From positions 62,001 to 126,000 of the forward strand of contig JBGURP010000007.1 in NCBI GenBank assembly GCA_045132055.1: a DNA stretch of 64,000 bases. Reading direction: 5' to 3'. Below are positions 14,690-22,109 of this stretch, in pieces. Both the position numbers and the translations under genes were made by a program. The notes beneath the pieces are model-generated. The model saw only the letters and a list, made by a program, of their open reading frames with translations. It searched no databases and was not told the DNA's origin. The first letter of the stretch is position 1. Each line of letters begins with the position of its first letter. This stretch comes from F23-D06 sp045132055 (lineage in GTDB: Bacteria > Bacteroidota > Bacteroidia > Bacteroidales > WCHB1-69).

Positions 14690-16384
14690 CTAGTTCGACG
14701 GTGCTGGAACTTTTGATTTCTCAATATAGTCATCTATTTCCTGTTGAGAACAACAAAAACCATATATCATAGTCTTATCGTCTTGTTCTCTTACAAACCC
14801 ATCGGTTCCGGATTCAATGAACTTATTCCATTTCGCTTGCTGTTCTTCGCAAGAGACATAGTTTGCTTGGAATGAAATCAAAGTCTCCTCCAAGGGATTG
14901 AAAAAGCCTTCAAACGGTTTATTCTGATCAAAATACTTTCCTGTTTCAGGATTTTGAGTGGTACATAGCCATGATGTGTTTTCGCAGCCATCGCTCATCA
15001 ATGTGAAAGCTTTAACTGGCTCTCTGACCACTATGCTTTCTGGTACTAGCACGCCTGATAAGGCAAAGTTGGGAATACTCCAAAAATCAGAGACAAGGAA
15101 AATGGTTTGATTGGCTTCTTCGCCTTTATGCGGGGTCATCATCGCCTTCCATTCCCCAGTTGCTGACTTATACCCCATACGTCCGTCACCTACATGTACT
15201 GCAAGTAATCCCAATGGTGAGTATATAACAGCAAGGCAAGTGGCCGAAAGGGATTTGACCTCAATATTGTTTTTCTTTGCAACTAAGGCAACCTCGTTTC
15301 GAATGGTCTTTAGAACATCGTATGATTTTTGCCACCATTCCATATCAGTCGGCAAAGTGTTATTTTTCTGCCACTCTTCTTTTTCAATCAAATTTTTGAA
15401 ATGGAAGACACCTCTTTTTACTACCACATTGGAACCCAACTCGGAGTGTGGTGCAGAACCAGCACCATCGGAAACAACGGCAACGCCCCATCCATTTCCT
15501 ATAGACACAAACTTGTGGTTGTCCTGGCACGGCATATTACTTTGGATGTGGCCGTTACCTTTCACAGAAGCACCCAACAACACCCATTTTTTGTCTTGTA
15601 ATGATGATGGGATTGGAGAAGTGATGGGAGGTTCAGACTTTGTTGTAGGTGATGTAGGAACAGGAGGTTCGCTCGTTTCCTTAACTTTACCAGTTTCGGA
15701 CTCTTCCTCTTGTTTGGTTTTTGTTGTTGTATTAACGTCTTTGGGCTGTTCTTTGATTTTACGAAGACATCGATATCCTGCTACACCACCTATCAAAATC
15801 ACACCTCCCATTACAGTTCCGACAAGAGCCATAAACAAAATGCGCTCTGGCTTTCGCTTATTATCGTTGTTTGGATGTACTTCATCATCATCATTTTTAC
15901 CTTTCGTGTTATCCACATGAGCGACAGGTTCTTCCTCGGGTCTCATTATTTGTCCCCCATACTTGATATACACATAAGCAATATCAGATTTAGTCTTTGG
16001 GACCCAACTGGTATCCAGTTTCCAACATCCTTTAACCGCTTGTTCTAAATAGTCTGTCACTTGTTTTTTAAGTTCCTCATTTGTTTCATTCTTTTTAAGA
16101 GCAGGCATGTTCCCTAATGTATTAAGCAACTGCTTGTATTCTTTTTTAGGAATGCTCTTTTTCTTTACTGAATCATATTCACTAAGGTTATCCTTGAAAA
16201 ACTGCGTTGTCCTATTATAACTGCTTGCATCTATTGAGTCCGGGAAATGCTTACCATATGCTTGAAAAACCTTTTTCACTATATCACCACGAATCTTGGA
16301 GTAGTCTTTATTCATATTTTGACTCAAAACGTTGGTACAGACAACTATACACATGAAACTCAGCAATAGTATTTTATTTTTCAT
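14690..16384 (-). CDS. Membrane-spanning PP2C-family protein phosphatase
   Basis: A 564-residue protein: signal peptide (1-21, ending Leu-Ser-Gln), a helical extracytoplasmic domain (about 22-180), a membrane helix (182-204), a Pro/Thr/Glu linker and a cytoplasmic PP2C_2-type phosphatase (268-555). Phosphatase motifs are GASVKGNGHIQSN then Pro-Cys-Gln-Asp, SDGAGS (305-310), HVGDGRMG, LMSDGCEN and QDDKTMI, which supply the metal-binding aspartates. It should remove phosphate from targets of the kinase encoded just downstream. The extracytoplasmic domain could pass an envelope signal to the phosphatase; I recognise no family for it. It lies 24 bases after the first vWA gene and 18 before the kinase gene. 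Confidence 0.88.
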   Translation of the reverse strand: MKNKILLLSFMCIVVCTNVLSQNMNKDYSKIRGDIVKKVFQAYGKHFPDSIDASSYNRTTQFFKDNLSEYDSVKKKSIPKKEYKQLLNTLGNMPALKKNETNEELKKQVTDYLEQAVKGCWKLDTSWVPKTKSDIAYVYIKYGGQIMRPEEEPVAHVDNTKGKNDDDEVHPNNDNKRKPERILFMALVGTVMGGVILIGGVAGYRCLRKIKEQPKDVNTTTKTKQEEESETGKVKETSEPPVPTSPTTKSEPPITSPIPSSLQDKKWVLLGASVKGNGHIQSNMPCQDNHKFVSIGNGWGVAVVSDGAGSAPHSELGSNVVVKRGVFHFKNLIEKEEWQKNNTLPTDMEWWQKSYDVLKTIRNEVALVAKKNNIEVKSLSATCLAVIYSPLGLLAVHVGDGRMGYKSATGEWKAMMTPHKGEEANQTIFLVSDFWSIPNFALSGVLVPESIVVREPVKAFTLMSDGCENTSWLCTTQNPETGKYFDQNKPFEGFFNPLEETLISFQANYVSCEEQQAKWNKFIESGTDGFVREQDDKTMIYGFCCSQQEIDDYIEKSKVPAPSN

Positions 16385-16408
16385 ACTTAATCATGAAATT
16401 AATTTCTT

Positions 16409-17182
16409 TCAAATTTTAAAAATTTCCATCCATCCATCATCACCCATAGCACCCTCTGAAAAGTTTACTTCTTGCCCTTCCTCGGCTTTCGTAACCGTAC
16501 CCATACTGGCACTGAGCCACTTGAAGAACTGGGCAAAACGCATTCCTTTTAACATAGTGGCTTTCATACCACTCCCTTCAATTTTCTGTAGAACGTCCAT
16601 ATCTGCGCCTTCAACGCCAACGGGTAGGAAAGCATATTTTTTCGCCGCCGTATCCCGCTTAATACGCTGAGCAAGGCTGTCTATATCTTGCCCTTTATTG
16701 GGGACACCGTCAGTCATAAGGATTATCCATGGACGGTAATAGGGTTGTCCCGTTTCTTTGTACCATTTCTTACGTGCTTCCACTTTGTCTATAGCCTCAT
16801 TTACGGCATCTGCCAATGCAGTATCTCCATCTGCTTCCAACATGGGAATTGTGACATTTTCGGGCAAAGCGGGTTCTTGGACAACTTTGACATAGTCGTT
16901 AAATGTGATGATGCTCAGTTCCAATCGCTGGCTTGTAGTTTCGTCAGAAACAATTTCTTTATAGAAATCTTGCAACCCTTGATTGAGAAGGTCGAGTTTC
17001 ATCACACCTCCTGTAACCAAATTGTACTTTTTTCCATCCATATACACCGTCTCCCCAGTGTATTGAATATTACTCTCATCTACAATTTCACGCATGGACC
17101 CTGACACATCAAGGACCAACACGCACAAACATTTTTGTTCAAAATTTTCAGCACTTTCAGCTGAGAAGTCGTTTTTTGCCAT
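16409..17182 (-). CDS. von Willebrand factor A-domain protein (TerY-like), copy 1
   Basis: A 257-residue cytoplasmic vWA protein; the start is set at MAKNDFSAES by comparison with its neighbour, which leaves a 20-base gap to the upstream gene. The MIDAS metal site is present: Asp-Val-Ser-Gly-Ser (25-29), a Thr/Asp in DGDTALADAVNEA, and MTDGVPN. This arrangement matches TerY, the vWA partner of a kinase and PP2C in TerY-P triads. Compared with copy 2 it has an insertion after the MIDAS loop (REIVDESN to YNLVTGGVMK). The first 31 residues of the two are identical. A role as phosphorylated adaptor or scaffold is inferred from the family. Confidence 0.88.
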   Translation of the reverse strand: MAKNDFSAESAENFEQKCLCVLVLDVSGSMREIVDESNIQYTGETVYMDGKKYNLVTGGVMKLDLLNQGLQDFYKEIVSDETTSQRLELSIITFNDYVKVVQEPALPENVTIPMLEADGDTALADAVNEAIDKVEARKKWYKETGQPYYRPWIILMTDGVPNKGQDIDSLAQRIKRDTAAKKYAFLPVGVEGADMDVLQKIEGSGMKATMLKGMRFAQFFKWLSASMGTVTKAEEGQEVNFSEGAMGDDGWMEIFKI

Positions 17183-17202
17183 AATAATTACGGATAAAAA
17201 TA

Positions 17203-17880
17203 TTAAATAGTAAATGAATCCATCCAATTATCTAACGGATCGGGTGAAATATCCACTTTTCCTCCTTCTGGATGGTTCACGATAGTGCCCATACTTGCAC
17301 TCAGCCACTGGAAAAATTCCATAAATTTCAAACCTTTTAATTTCAAAGGAGGCATGCCTTGCAAGGCTTCCAATGTTTCCTTGTTGGCTCCCTCAATACC
17401 TATCGGGAGAAAAATATAGCGTTTTTCTTCTATGTCCTTTTTGATGCGTGGACCGAGGCCATATACATCTTGACCTGCATCGGGTTCGCCATCCGTCATG
17501 AGAATTATCCACGGGCGATAATATGGTTGCCCTGTTTCTTTGTACCATTGTTTGCGAGCGGTCACTTTATCGATAGCTTCATTCACTGCATCCACCATCG
17601 CCGTTGATCCTGCAGCTGTCAAAGTGGGCATAGTGAAATTATCCACCAGTGCAGGCTCCTGAACTGTTTGCACACTCTGATTGAAAGTCATAATGCATAC
17701 TTCCAATCGTTGGCTTGTGGTTTCATTATTCTTGATTTCATTGTAAAAATCCTGCAGACCCTTGTTGAGTTCTGCAATGGGTTCCCCGCGCATCGAGCCG
17801 GACACATCCAGCACCAACACGCATAAACATTTCTGTTCAAAGTTTTCAGCACTTTCAGCTGAGAAGTCATTTTTTGCCAT
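17203..17880 (-). CDS. von Willebrand factor A-domain protein (TerY-like), copy 2
   Basis: A 225-residue paralogue of the gene just downstream. MIDAS elements are DVSGSM (25-30), the AAGSTAMVDAVNEA segment and MTDGEPDAGQ. The C-terminal part (PLKLKGLKFMEFFQWLSASM) matches copy 1 closely, whereas the final ~20 residues differ. It is cytoplasmic with no signal peptide or membrane helix. The tandem pair probably arose by duplication; the two may bind different partners, such as the long coiled-coil proteins encoded immediately upstream. A gap of 52 bases separates it from the coiled-coil gene, the largest spacing in the centre of the operon. Confidence 0.88.
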   Translation of the reverse strand: MAKNDFSAESAENFEQKCLCVLVLDVSGSMRGEPIAELNKGLQDFYNEIKNNETTSQRLEVCIMTFNQSVQTVQEPALVDNFTMPTLTAAGSTAMVDAVNEAIDKVTARKQWYKETGQPYYRPWIILMTDGEPDAGQDVYGLGPRIKKDIEEKRYIFLPIGIEGANKETLEALQGMPPLKLKGLKFMEFFQWLSASMGTIVNHPEGGKVDISPDPLDNWMDSFTI

Positions 17881-17932
17881 AATTTTATTTTTTAATTATT
17901 TTTGAATCAAACATTCATTTGCTCATAAAGGG

Positions 17933-19135
17933 CTATTGCTTATATTCAAACAACAATGGAATACAACAACAAAAGAAACACTTAATCCTATCCCATTTGA
18001 GCGTTTTTATAGCAGCATGGTAATCGTTCGAGGACATATACTTTGATACAACTTGTGCATGGTAATTCTTGTACCTATGCCAATCCAACCAAGGGCACTC
18101 TTGCTTTTGCGCATTAATATCATTTGTCCGTCTTATTCTGGCATTAGTGAGACTGGTTTTTAACTGATCTAAATTTAAATCGACCGTCTTGGTATCCTTA
18201 CTAAGAATTCCTTTTAGTTTGGCCAATAATCTTTCTGTGTCTTCTTTCCAGAGGTCTGGCCGTCTCAACTGTAAAGTAGATTGCAAAGAACTAAGCTCTT
18301 CCCTCTCCCTTTCAAATGCATCAGTAACAGCACGGACTTGGGTTATGATATCTTTCAACTGCTTTTCGATTTTTTCGACATCAGCATATTGCATAGTATT
18401 GATTATCGTATGAACTAAGCTGGAATGTTTTGCCATAACAGCCCCCTTATTGTACCGGTCACAATAACTCCTTATTGTAGCAACAGTATTTTCCACATTC
18501 GAACTCAACGCATCATTTTTTTTTAGCACATTTATCCTGTCTTTTACAACAGACAAATCATCTTGTCCCTTATGAGGAAATTCGGAAACATATTTCTTCA
18601 GTTCTGTATTATAGGCTTTGTATTTGTTCAAAACAGTCTGGTCGGTGCTAATAATCGCATGGATTTGGGTTAGTATGTGTTGGTCTCTTTCAAACAGCTT
18701 TTGAAGGGCTATCAATTTCTGTGTGTTAGCTTCAACCAATTCCGATACCTTTTCCGACTCACTCAAACTCATTTTTTCTATACAAGTTAAGGCAAGACCT
18801 CTACAAATCTCGATAGCCTTTTTTGAATCATATCGATCAGGAAAAGCGGTCAACTTCTTAGCCTCTTCGCCCATTTTCGCCAGCTTCAGTCGCAAAGGAT
18901 GCAATAATTCCAACTTCTTTTGCAAGGACTCGAATTGATAGCCTTTAACGAAATCATATTTATTCAGATATTCACATATTTCGTCTGTGGCTTTCCCGAA
19001 TTTGGATATTTCAGACTCATTTTGGGCCAAATATCCAACAAACCTTGTCATGGCATCTCGATCCTTACGAATCGTTTCAGCAATACTGGGTATCGCTCCG
19101 ACAGCTTTTAATAATGTATTGTATTGCATATTCAT
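17933..19135 (-). CDS. Long coiled-coil protein A, paralogue of the next gene
   Basis: A 400-residue, almost wholly alpha-helical protein; ATG at 19135 is preferred over the GTG three bases earlier. It shares ordered blocks with the protein encoded just upstream: KLAKMGEEAKKL, a Tyr-Asp-Ser-Lys-Lys-Ala-Ile-Glu-Ile-Cys-Arg helix, PHKGQDDL and a Cys-Pro-Trp-Leu-Asp motif near residue 350. No known domain was recognised. The C-terminus ends in IKCFFCCCIPLLF, a short hydrophobic Cys cluster, where the paralogue continues into two membrane helices; this copy may therefore have lost its anchor or be palmitoyl-like attached. It may be a structural or substrate-binding part of the FtsK/WXG machine; this is inference from position. 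Confidence 0.75.
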   Translation of the reverse strand: MNMQYNTLLKAVGAIPSIAETIRKDRDAMTRFVGYLAQNESEISKFGKATDEICEYLNKYDFVKGYQFESLQKKLELLHPLRLKLAKMGEEAKKLTAFPDRYDSKKAIEICRGLALTCIEKMSLSESEKVSELVEANTQKLIALQKLFERDQHILTQIHAIISTDQTVLNKYKAYNTELKKYVSEFPHKGQDDLSVVKDRINVLKKNDALSSNVENTVATIRSYCDRYNKGAVMAKHSSLVHTIINTMQYADVEKIEKQLKDIITQVRAVTDAFEREREELSSLQSTLQLRRPDLWKEDTERLLAKLKGILSKDTKTVDLNLDQLKTSLTNARIRRTNDINAQKQECPWLDWHRYKNYHAQVVSKYMSSNDYHAAIKTLKWDRIKCFFCCCIPLLFEYKQ

Positions 19136-19147
19136 CACACTTCAGTT

Positions 19148-20452
19148 TTAATCCTTTGCAATAAAGAATAATATAACAGCTGCTATTATGAGCACGGTCA
19201 AAACCACTTTCCAATAATTAATTATCAAGAGCCCCCCTCCAACAATTCCTGTAGAAATCCCCACCCACTTCCAAATTTTCTTCAGTCTTTCTTTTCTTGC
19301 ATATTCTATTTGAGAATAATAATACGATTTTGTGATGTAGCTGTTAACCAGGTTGGAATGAAAACCATAGTGCTGGTCATTCTCTAACCAAGGATGTTCA
19401 TTCAACGTATCTTTAATGTCTTTGCTCCGCTTATAGACAAACTCTTTTATGTCTCCTTTTAACTTTGACAAATCAAATATTCGTGTTTTTGTGTCAGAGC
19501 TGAGTAATTCACCTACTTTCTCTATCATGCTCTCCGTATCATCTTTCCATTTGTCAGAGCTTCTTGTCAACAAAGAATCATACACTCCTTGCAACTCATT
19601 CCTCTCTTCCTCAAAAGCAGTGACGACTTTTTGTGCCTGCTTCATATTATCGCCAAGTTTTGACTTGTATTTCTCTATATCAGCATAACACATCTTGGAA
19701 GACATCTCATCAACAATACTTTGGAACAGAGTAGCCACTGCTTTTTTGTTGTGTCGGTCAGCATAACTTTTTATAGAATCAACAGATTTTTGGGTCTTTT
19801 CCAACAACGTGTTTATTTGTTTGGCCGCACTAATCCTGCTATTGATTTCTCCCAAATCATCTTGTCCAGAATGAGGGAATGCATCCACATACCGACGGAT
19901 TTCGGCCAAATAGGCTTTGAACTTGCCCAAAACATTCATATTGCTGTCAATGGCTTCGTTGATTTGATAAAGCACATCCCCGTCACTCTCAAATTGACTG
20001 CGAATTGAAATCAACTTTTGCGTGATTGATTCAGCCAACGCAATCGCCTTATCGGCTTCCTCTAATTTAAGTCTCTCCTTACATGTAATCGCAAAGTCTC
20101 TACATAGTTCAATTGCTCTTTGCGAGCCATATCGGCCGGGATGAACAGACAACTTTTTCGCCTCTTCTCCCATCGTAGCCAATTTAGAACGGAGCAGCAG
20201 TAAAGAATCGATTTTTTTGTTCATATCGTCAAACTGGAATCCGCCTTTAAAATCATATCTGTCGAGAAAAGACTCCACCTGCGTTTTCGCCTGGACAAAC
20301 TTGGCTATTTCATCTTTATTATTAGACAAATAAGCTGCATACGAGGATAAGGCTGCGTTGTCTCTAATGATTGATTTGCCAACATGAAACATTGTGGTAA
20401 TTGAATCTATCAACGAATCGTAAACCTTGTTTATCGGCAAAGTGTTTGACAT
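19148..20452 (-). CDS. Long coiled-coil protein B with C-terminal membrane hairpin
   Basis: A 434-residue helical protein started at MSNTLPINK, which leaves ten bases to the upstream gene. It is homologous along most of its length to the downstream neighbour (shared TMGEEAKKL, FPHSGQDDL, HPWLEN). The last ~45 residues hold two hydrophobic helices (WVGISTGIVGGGLLIINYW and VVLTVLIIAAVILFFIA) separated by a short turn, so the helical body is tethered to the inner membrane from its C-terminus, facing the cytoplasm. No catalytic motif was seen. In size and topology it could stand in for the membrane components that type VII systems need, but no homology to EssB, EsaA or EccB is visible by eye. Confidence 0.75.
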   Translation of the reverse strand: MSNTLPINKVYDSLIDSITTMFHVGKSIIRDNAALSSYAAYLSNNKDEIAKFVQAKTQVESFLDRYDFKGGFQFDDMNKKIDSLLLLRSKLATMGEEAKKLSVHPGRYGSQRAIELCRDFAITCKERLKLEEADKAIALAESITQKLISIRSQFESDGDVLYQINEAIDSNMNVLGKFKAYLAEIRRYVDAFPHSGQDDLGEINSRISAAKQINTLLEKTQKSVDSIKSYADRHNKKAVATLFQSIVDEMSSKMCYADIEKYKSKLGDNMKQAQKVVTAFEEERNELQGVYDSLLTRSSDKWKDDTESMIEKVGELLSSDTKTRIFDLSKLKGDIKEFVYKRSKDIKDTLNEHPWLENDQHYGFHSNLVNSYITKSYYYSQIEYARKERLKKIWKWVGISTGIVGGGLLIINYWKVVLTVLIIAAVILFFIAKD

Positions 20453-20462
20453 AACAATAATA

Positions 20463-20714
20463 TCACAATGAATTAAATTCGACAATCTTATTATTAACAA
20501 ACGTGGTGAGATCTCTCAACCCCATCCCGATATATCCATCACCGCCGTCTAAATATTGGTCAACGGAAAGAATAGCTTTGTCAACGAATCGTTCATAGTA
20601 ACGTTCTTGTACCTCGTCTTGCCAAAGACCTTTTGTAACTTCGGCTTGTCCCATAAGTCGTTCCTTCTCGTCTAAAAAAAGATCGGAACGGTCTGTCATC
20701 ATTATTGTCCACAT
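20463..20714 (-). CDS. Small WXG100-like helical protein (third copy)
   Basis: An 83-residue protein when started at MWTIMMTDRS, seven bases after the upstream stop; an in-frame start at 20753 would overlap that gene by 32 bases. It is helical with a central Trp-Gln-Asp (31-33) followed by Tyr at +8 and Phe at +12 from the Trp (W-x-D-x5-[FY]-x3-F), the same pattern as the two small proteins encoded upstream. After the hairpin it carries a glycine-rich turn, DGGDGYIGMG, that the others lack. It may be a diverged WXG-type substrate or chaperone. No signal peptide. Confidence 0.65.
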   Translation of the reverse strand: MWTIMMTDRSDLFLDEKERLMGQAEVTKGLWQDEVQERYYERFVDKAILSVDQYLDGGDGYIGMGLRDLTTFVNNKIVEFNSL

Positions 20715-20721
20715 AACATTA

Positions 20722-21513
20722 TTATCTTTCTCGTTCGCGTTGTCCTCGACCACATATACATATTTTCAAAGGTCGTCCACAATACCGACATTTATTACGG
20801 TTAAACTCGTTGATGGCGTCTTGTCGCTTTTCTTCATCTTTAATATCCACGCTATAGACATCATCCTTTTCTTGTTCCTCTATTTTAATGGAAACCTCTT
20901 TTGTTGCATCTATGAACTTATCCCTTTTCTCTTCAGCCTCCTTGGTCAACTTTGTGTTAACTGCCGACGGAGATGTGTCCGAGCCTTCCGGACTCATTTT
21001 AGAGCCAAGAATTTGTTCAACAATGTCAAGAATTGCCACCATCTTATCGTCAGCTTCTTCCAGTCTTGAACCTTCTATCCGAAGATAATCGGCTGCGCCA
21101 CCTTTCAGAAAAGCACCAAATGGCTTCAGATACTGCGACACCTCATAATCCACGTCTTTGTAAATTCTTTCAGCCGCTTCATACCGCCTTTTGGCCTCCT
21201 CATACTTCGCTCTGGCCATCCTTTCTGCAGCTCGCTCCAAATCACAACTCGGACGGTAACAGTGATTTTCTTCATCATATCTTTGAGATGCTTCACAACG
21301 ATAACGGGCAGCTTCGGCTCGCTCAAGTCGTTCGCGAGCATGTTCCATCTCTTGCCGAAGGACTTCAAGTTTATCCCTCATCATCTGAAGAATATCATTA
21401 AGCTCCTGCTCGACATCATCAAGATGTGTCCCTATATTCACCGAGAAAATCTTTAACGATTCTCTTAGGTTCACCAAGGCAGTATAGTCTAATATCTTTG
21501 CTCTTCTGGACAT
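20722..21513 (-). CDS. Helical protein with C-terminal zinc-ribbon-like cysteines
   Basis: A 263-residue protein. Residues ~15-165 are long amphipathic helices very rich in Arg, Glu and Ala, interrupted by a short Cys-containing loop (YRCEASQRY to HCYRPSC). A disordered Ser/Thr segment follows, then another charged helix. The C-terminus has Cys-Arg-Tyr-Cys-Gly ... Cys-Ile-Cys-Gly, a compact zinc-binding cluster. No membrane helix or signal. It lies between the first WXG-like pair and the third, with gaps of 11 and 7 bases, so it probably works with them, for example as a larger helical export substrate or adaptor. I do not recognise the family. Confidence 0.65.
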   Translation of the reverse strand: MSRRAKILDYTALVNLRESLKIFSVNIGTHLDDVEQELNDILQMMRDKLEVLRQEMEHARERLERAEAARYRCEASQRYDEENHCYRPSCDLERAAERMARAKYEEAKRRYEAAERIYKDVDYEVSQYLKPFGAFLKGGAADYLRIEGSRLEEADDKMVAILDIVEQILGSKMSPEGSDTSPSAVNTKLTKEAEEKRDKFIDATKEVSIKIEEQEKDDVYSVDIKDEEKRQDAINEFNRNKCRYCGRPLKICICGRGQRERER

Positions 21514-21524
21514 TGGCTAAAAAA

Positions 21525-21824
21525 TCATTTAAGTCCCATTCCTGAACCAAGACTTATCCTAATTTGTTCAATGCGAGGTGGTAGATATTTGTCTGCAAAT
21601 TCCATGTACCTTTCACTAATCTCACGGATTTTTTCTTTGCTGGATTTAAATTCCTCCTCGAATTCTTCAAACTTTGCATCTTGCCAATCTTCACTTAATT
21701 CAGAAAGCTGAGAGTGTAACAGGTCATAACAATCCATAAGCTTCTCAGAAAGGATTTTCAACTCAGTTTGTAATTTTTCAAGTGATTCAACGGTAACATT
21801 ACCAGTAGATTCAAAACGTCCCAT
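21525..21824 (-). CDS. WXG100-like small helical protein
   Basis: A 99-residue, two-helix protein. A helix from about 12 to 43 leads to a turn with Trp-Gln-Asp (47-49), then a second helix with Phe at +5, +8 and +12 from the Trp. Length, central Trp and helical hairpin are those of WXG100/ESAT-6-like proteins, but Gly of W-x-G is replaced by Asp. Such proteins are exported, usually as dimers, by FtsK/SpoIIIE-type ATPases such as EssC, and an ATPase of that type is encoded two genes upstream. It ends SLGSGMGLK with no YxxxD/E export signal visible. Twelve bases separate it from its paralogue. Confidence 0.72.
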   Translation of the reverse strand: MGRFESTGNVTVESLEKLQTELKILSEKLMDCYDLLHSQLSELSEDWQDAKFEEFEEEFKSSKEKIREISERYMEFADKYLPPRIEQIRISLGSGMGLK

Positions 21825-21836
21825 ATTATAACAGTA

Positions 21837-22109
21837 TTAAAGATCCAAATATTCTCTTACTTTACCCTCAAAAGGATATAACACTATAGCTTCAAAATCC
21901 TCAATTCTTTCACACAAGGGTTTGATCATTTCCTTGTCTTGTTGGAAATTTTCATTAAACTTCTCAAATTGGGGGTCTTTCCATTCAGATGCAATATCTT
22001 CGATTACCGCATCAGTTCGTTTTAATTGTTCTTGCAAATCTTCAGAAAGATTCAAAAGATCATTACGAAACTTTCGTAATGATTCAACATCAATGTTAAT
22101 TCCAGCCAT
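21837..22109 (-). CDS. WXG100-like small helical protein, adjacent to the FtsK/EssC-like ATPase
   Basis: A 90-residue helical hairpin. The turn has Trp-Lys-Asp (43-45), with Phe at +5, +8 and +12 from the Trp, exactly as in its neighbour. The Trp position, near the middle of ~90 residues, is canonical for WXG100 proteins. Its ATG shares one base with the stop of the ATPase gene (TAATG), which indicates translational coupling and supports a physical partnership. N-terminus MAGINIDVESLRKFRND resembles the starts of ESAT-6-like proteins. The residue after the Trp pair being Asp instead of Gly sets this set apart from classic members. Confidence 0.75.
   Translation of the reverse strand: MAGINIDVESLRKFRNDLLNLSEDLQEQLKRTDAVIEDIASEWKDPQFEKFNENFQQDKEMIKPLCERIEDFEAIVLYPFEGKVREYLDL

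Noticed and set aside
16409..17227. Longer start for the first vWA gene
   Set aside because: It would overlap the upstream gene and add a hydrophobic leader missing from the paralogue; the shared MAKNDFSAES start is used.
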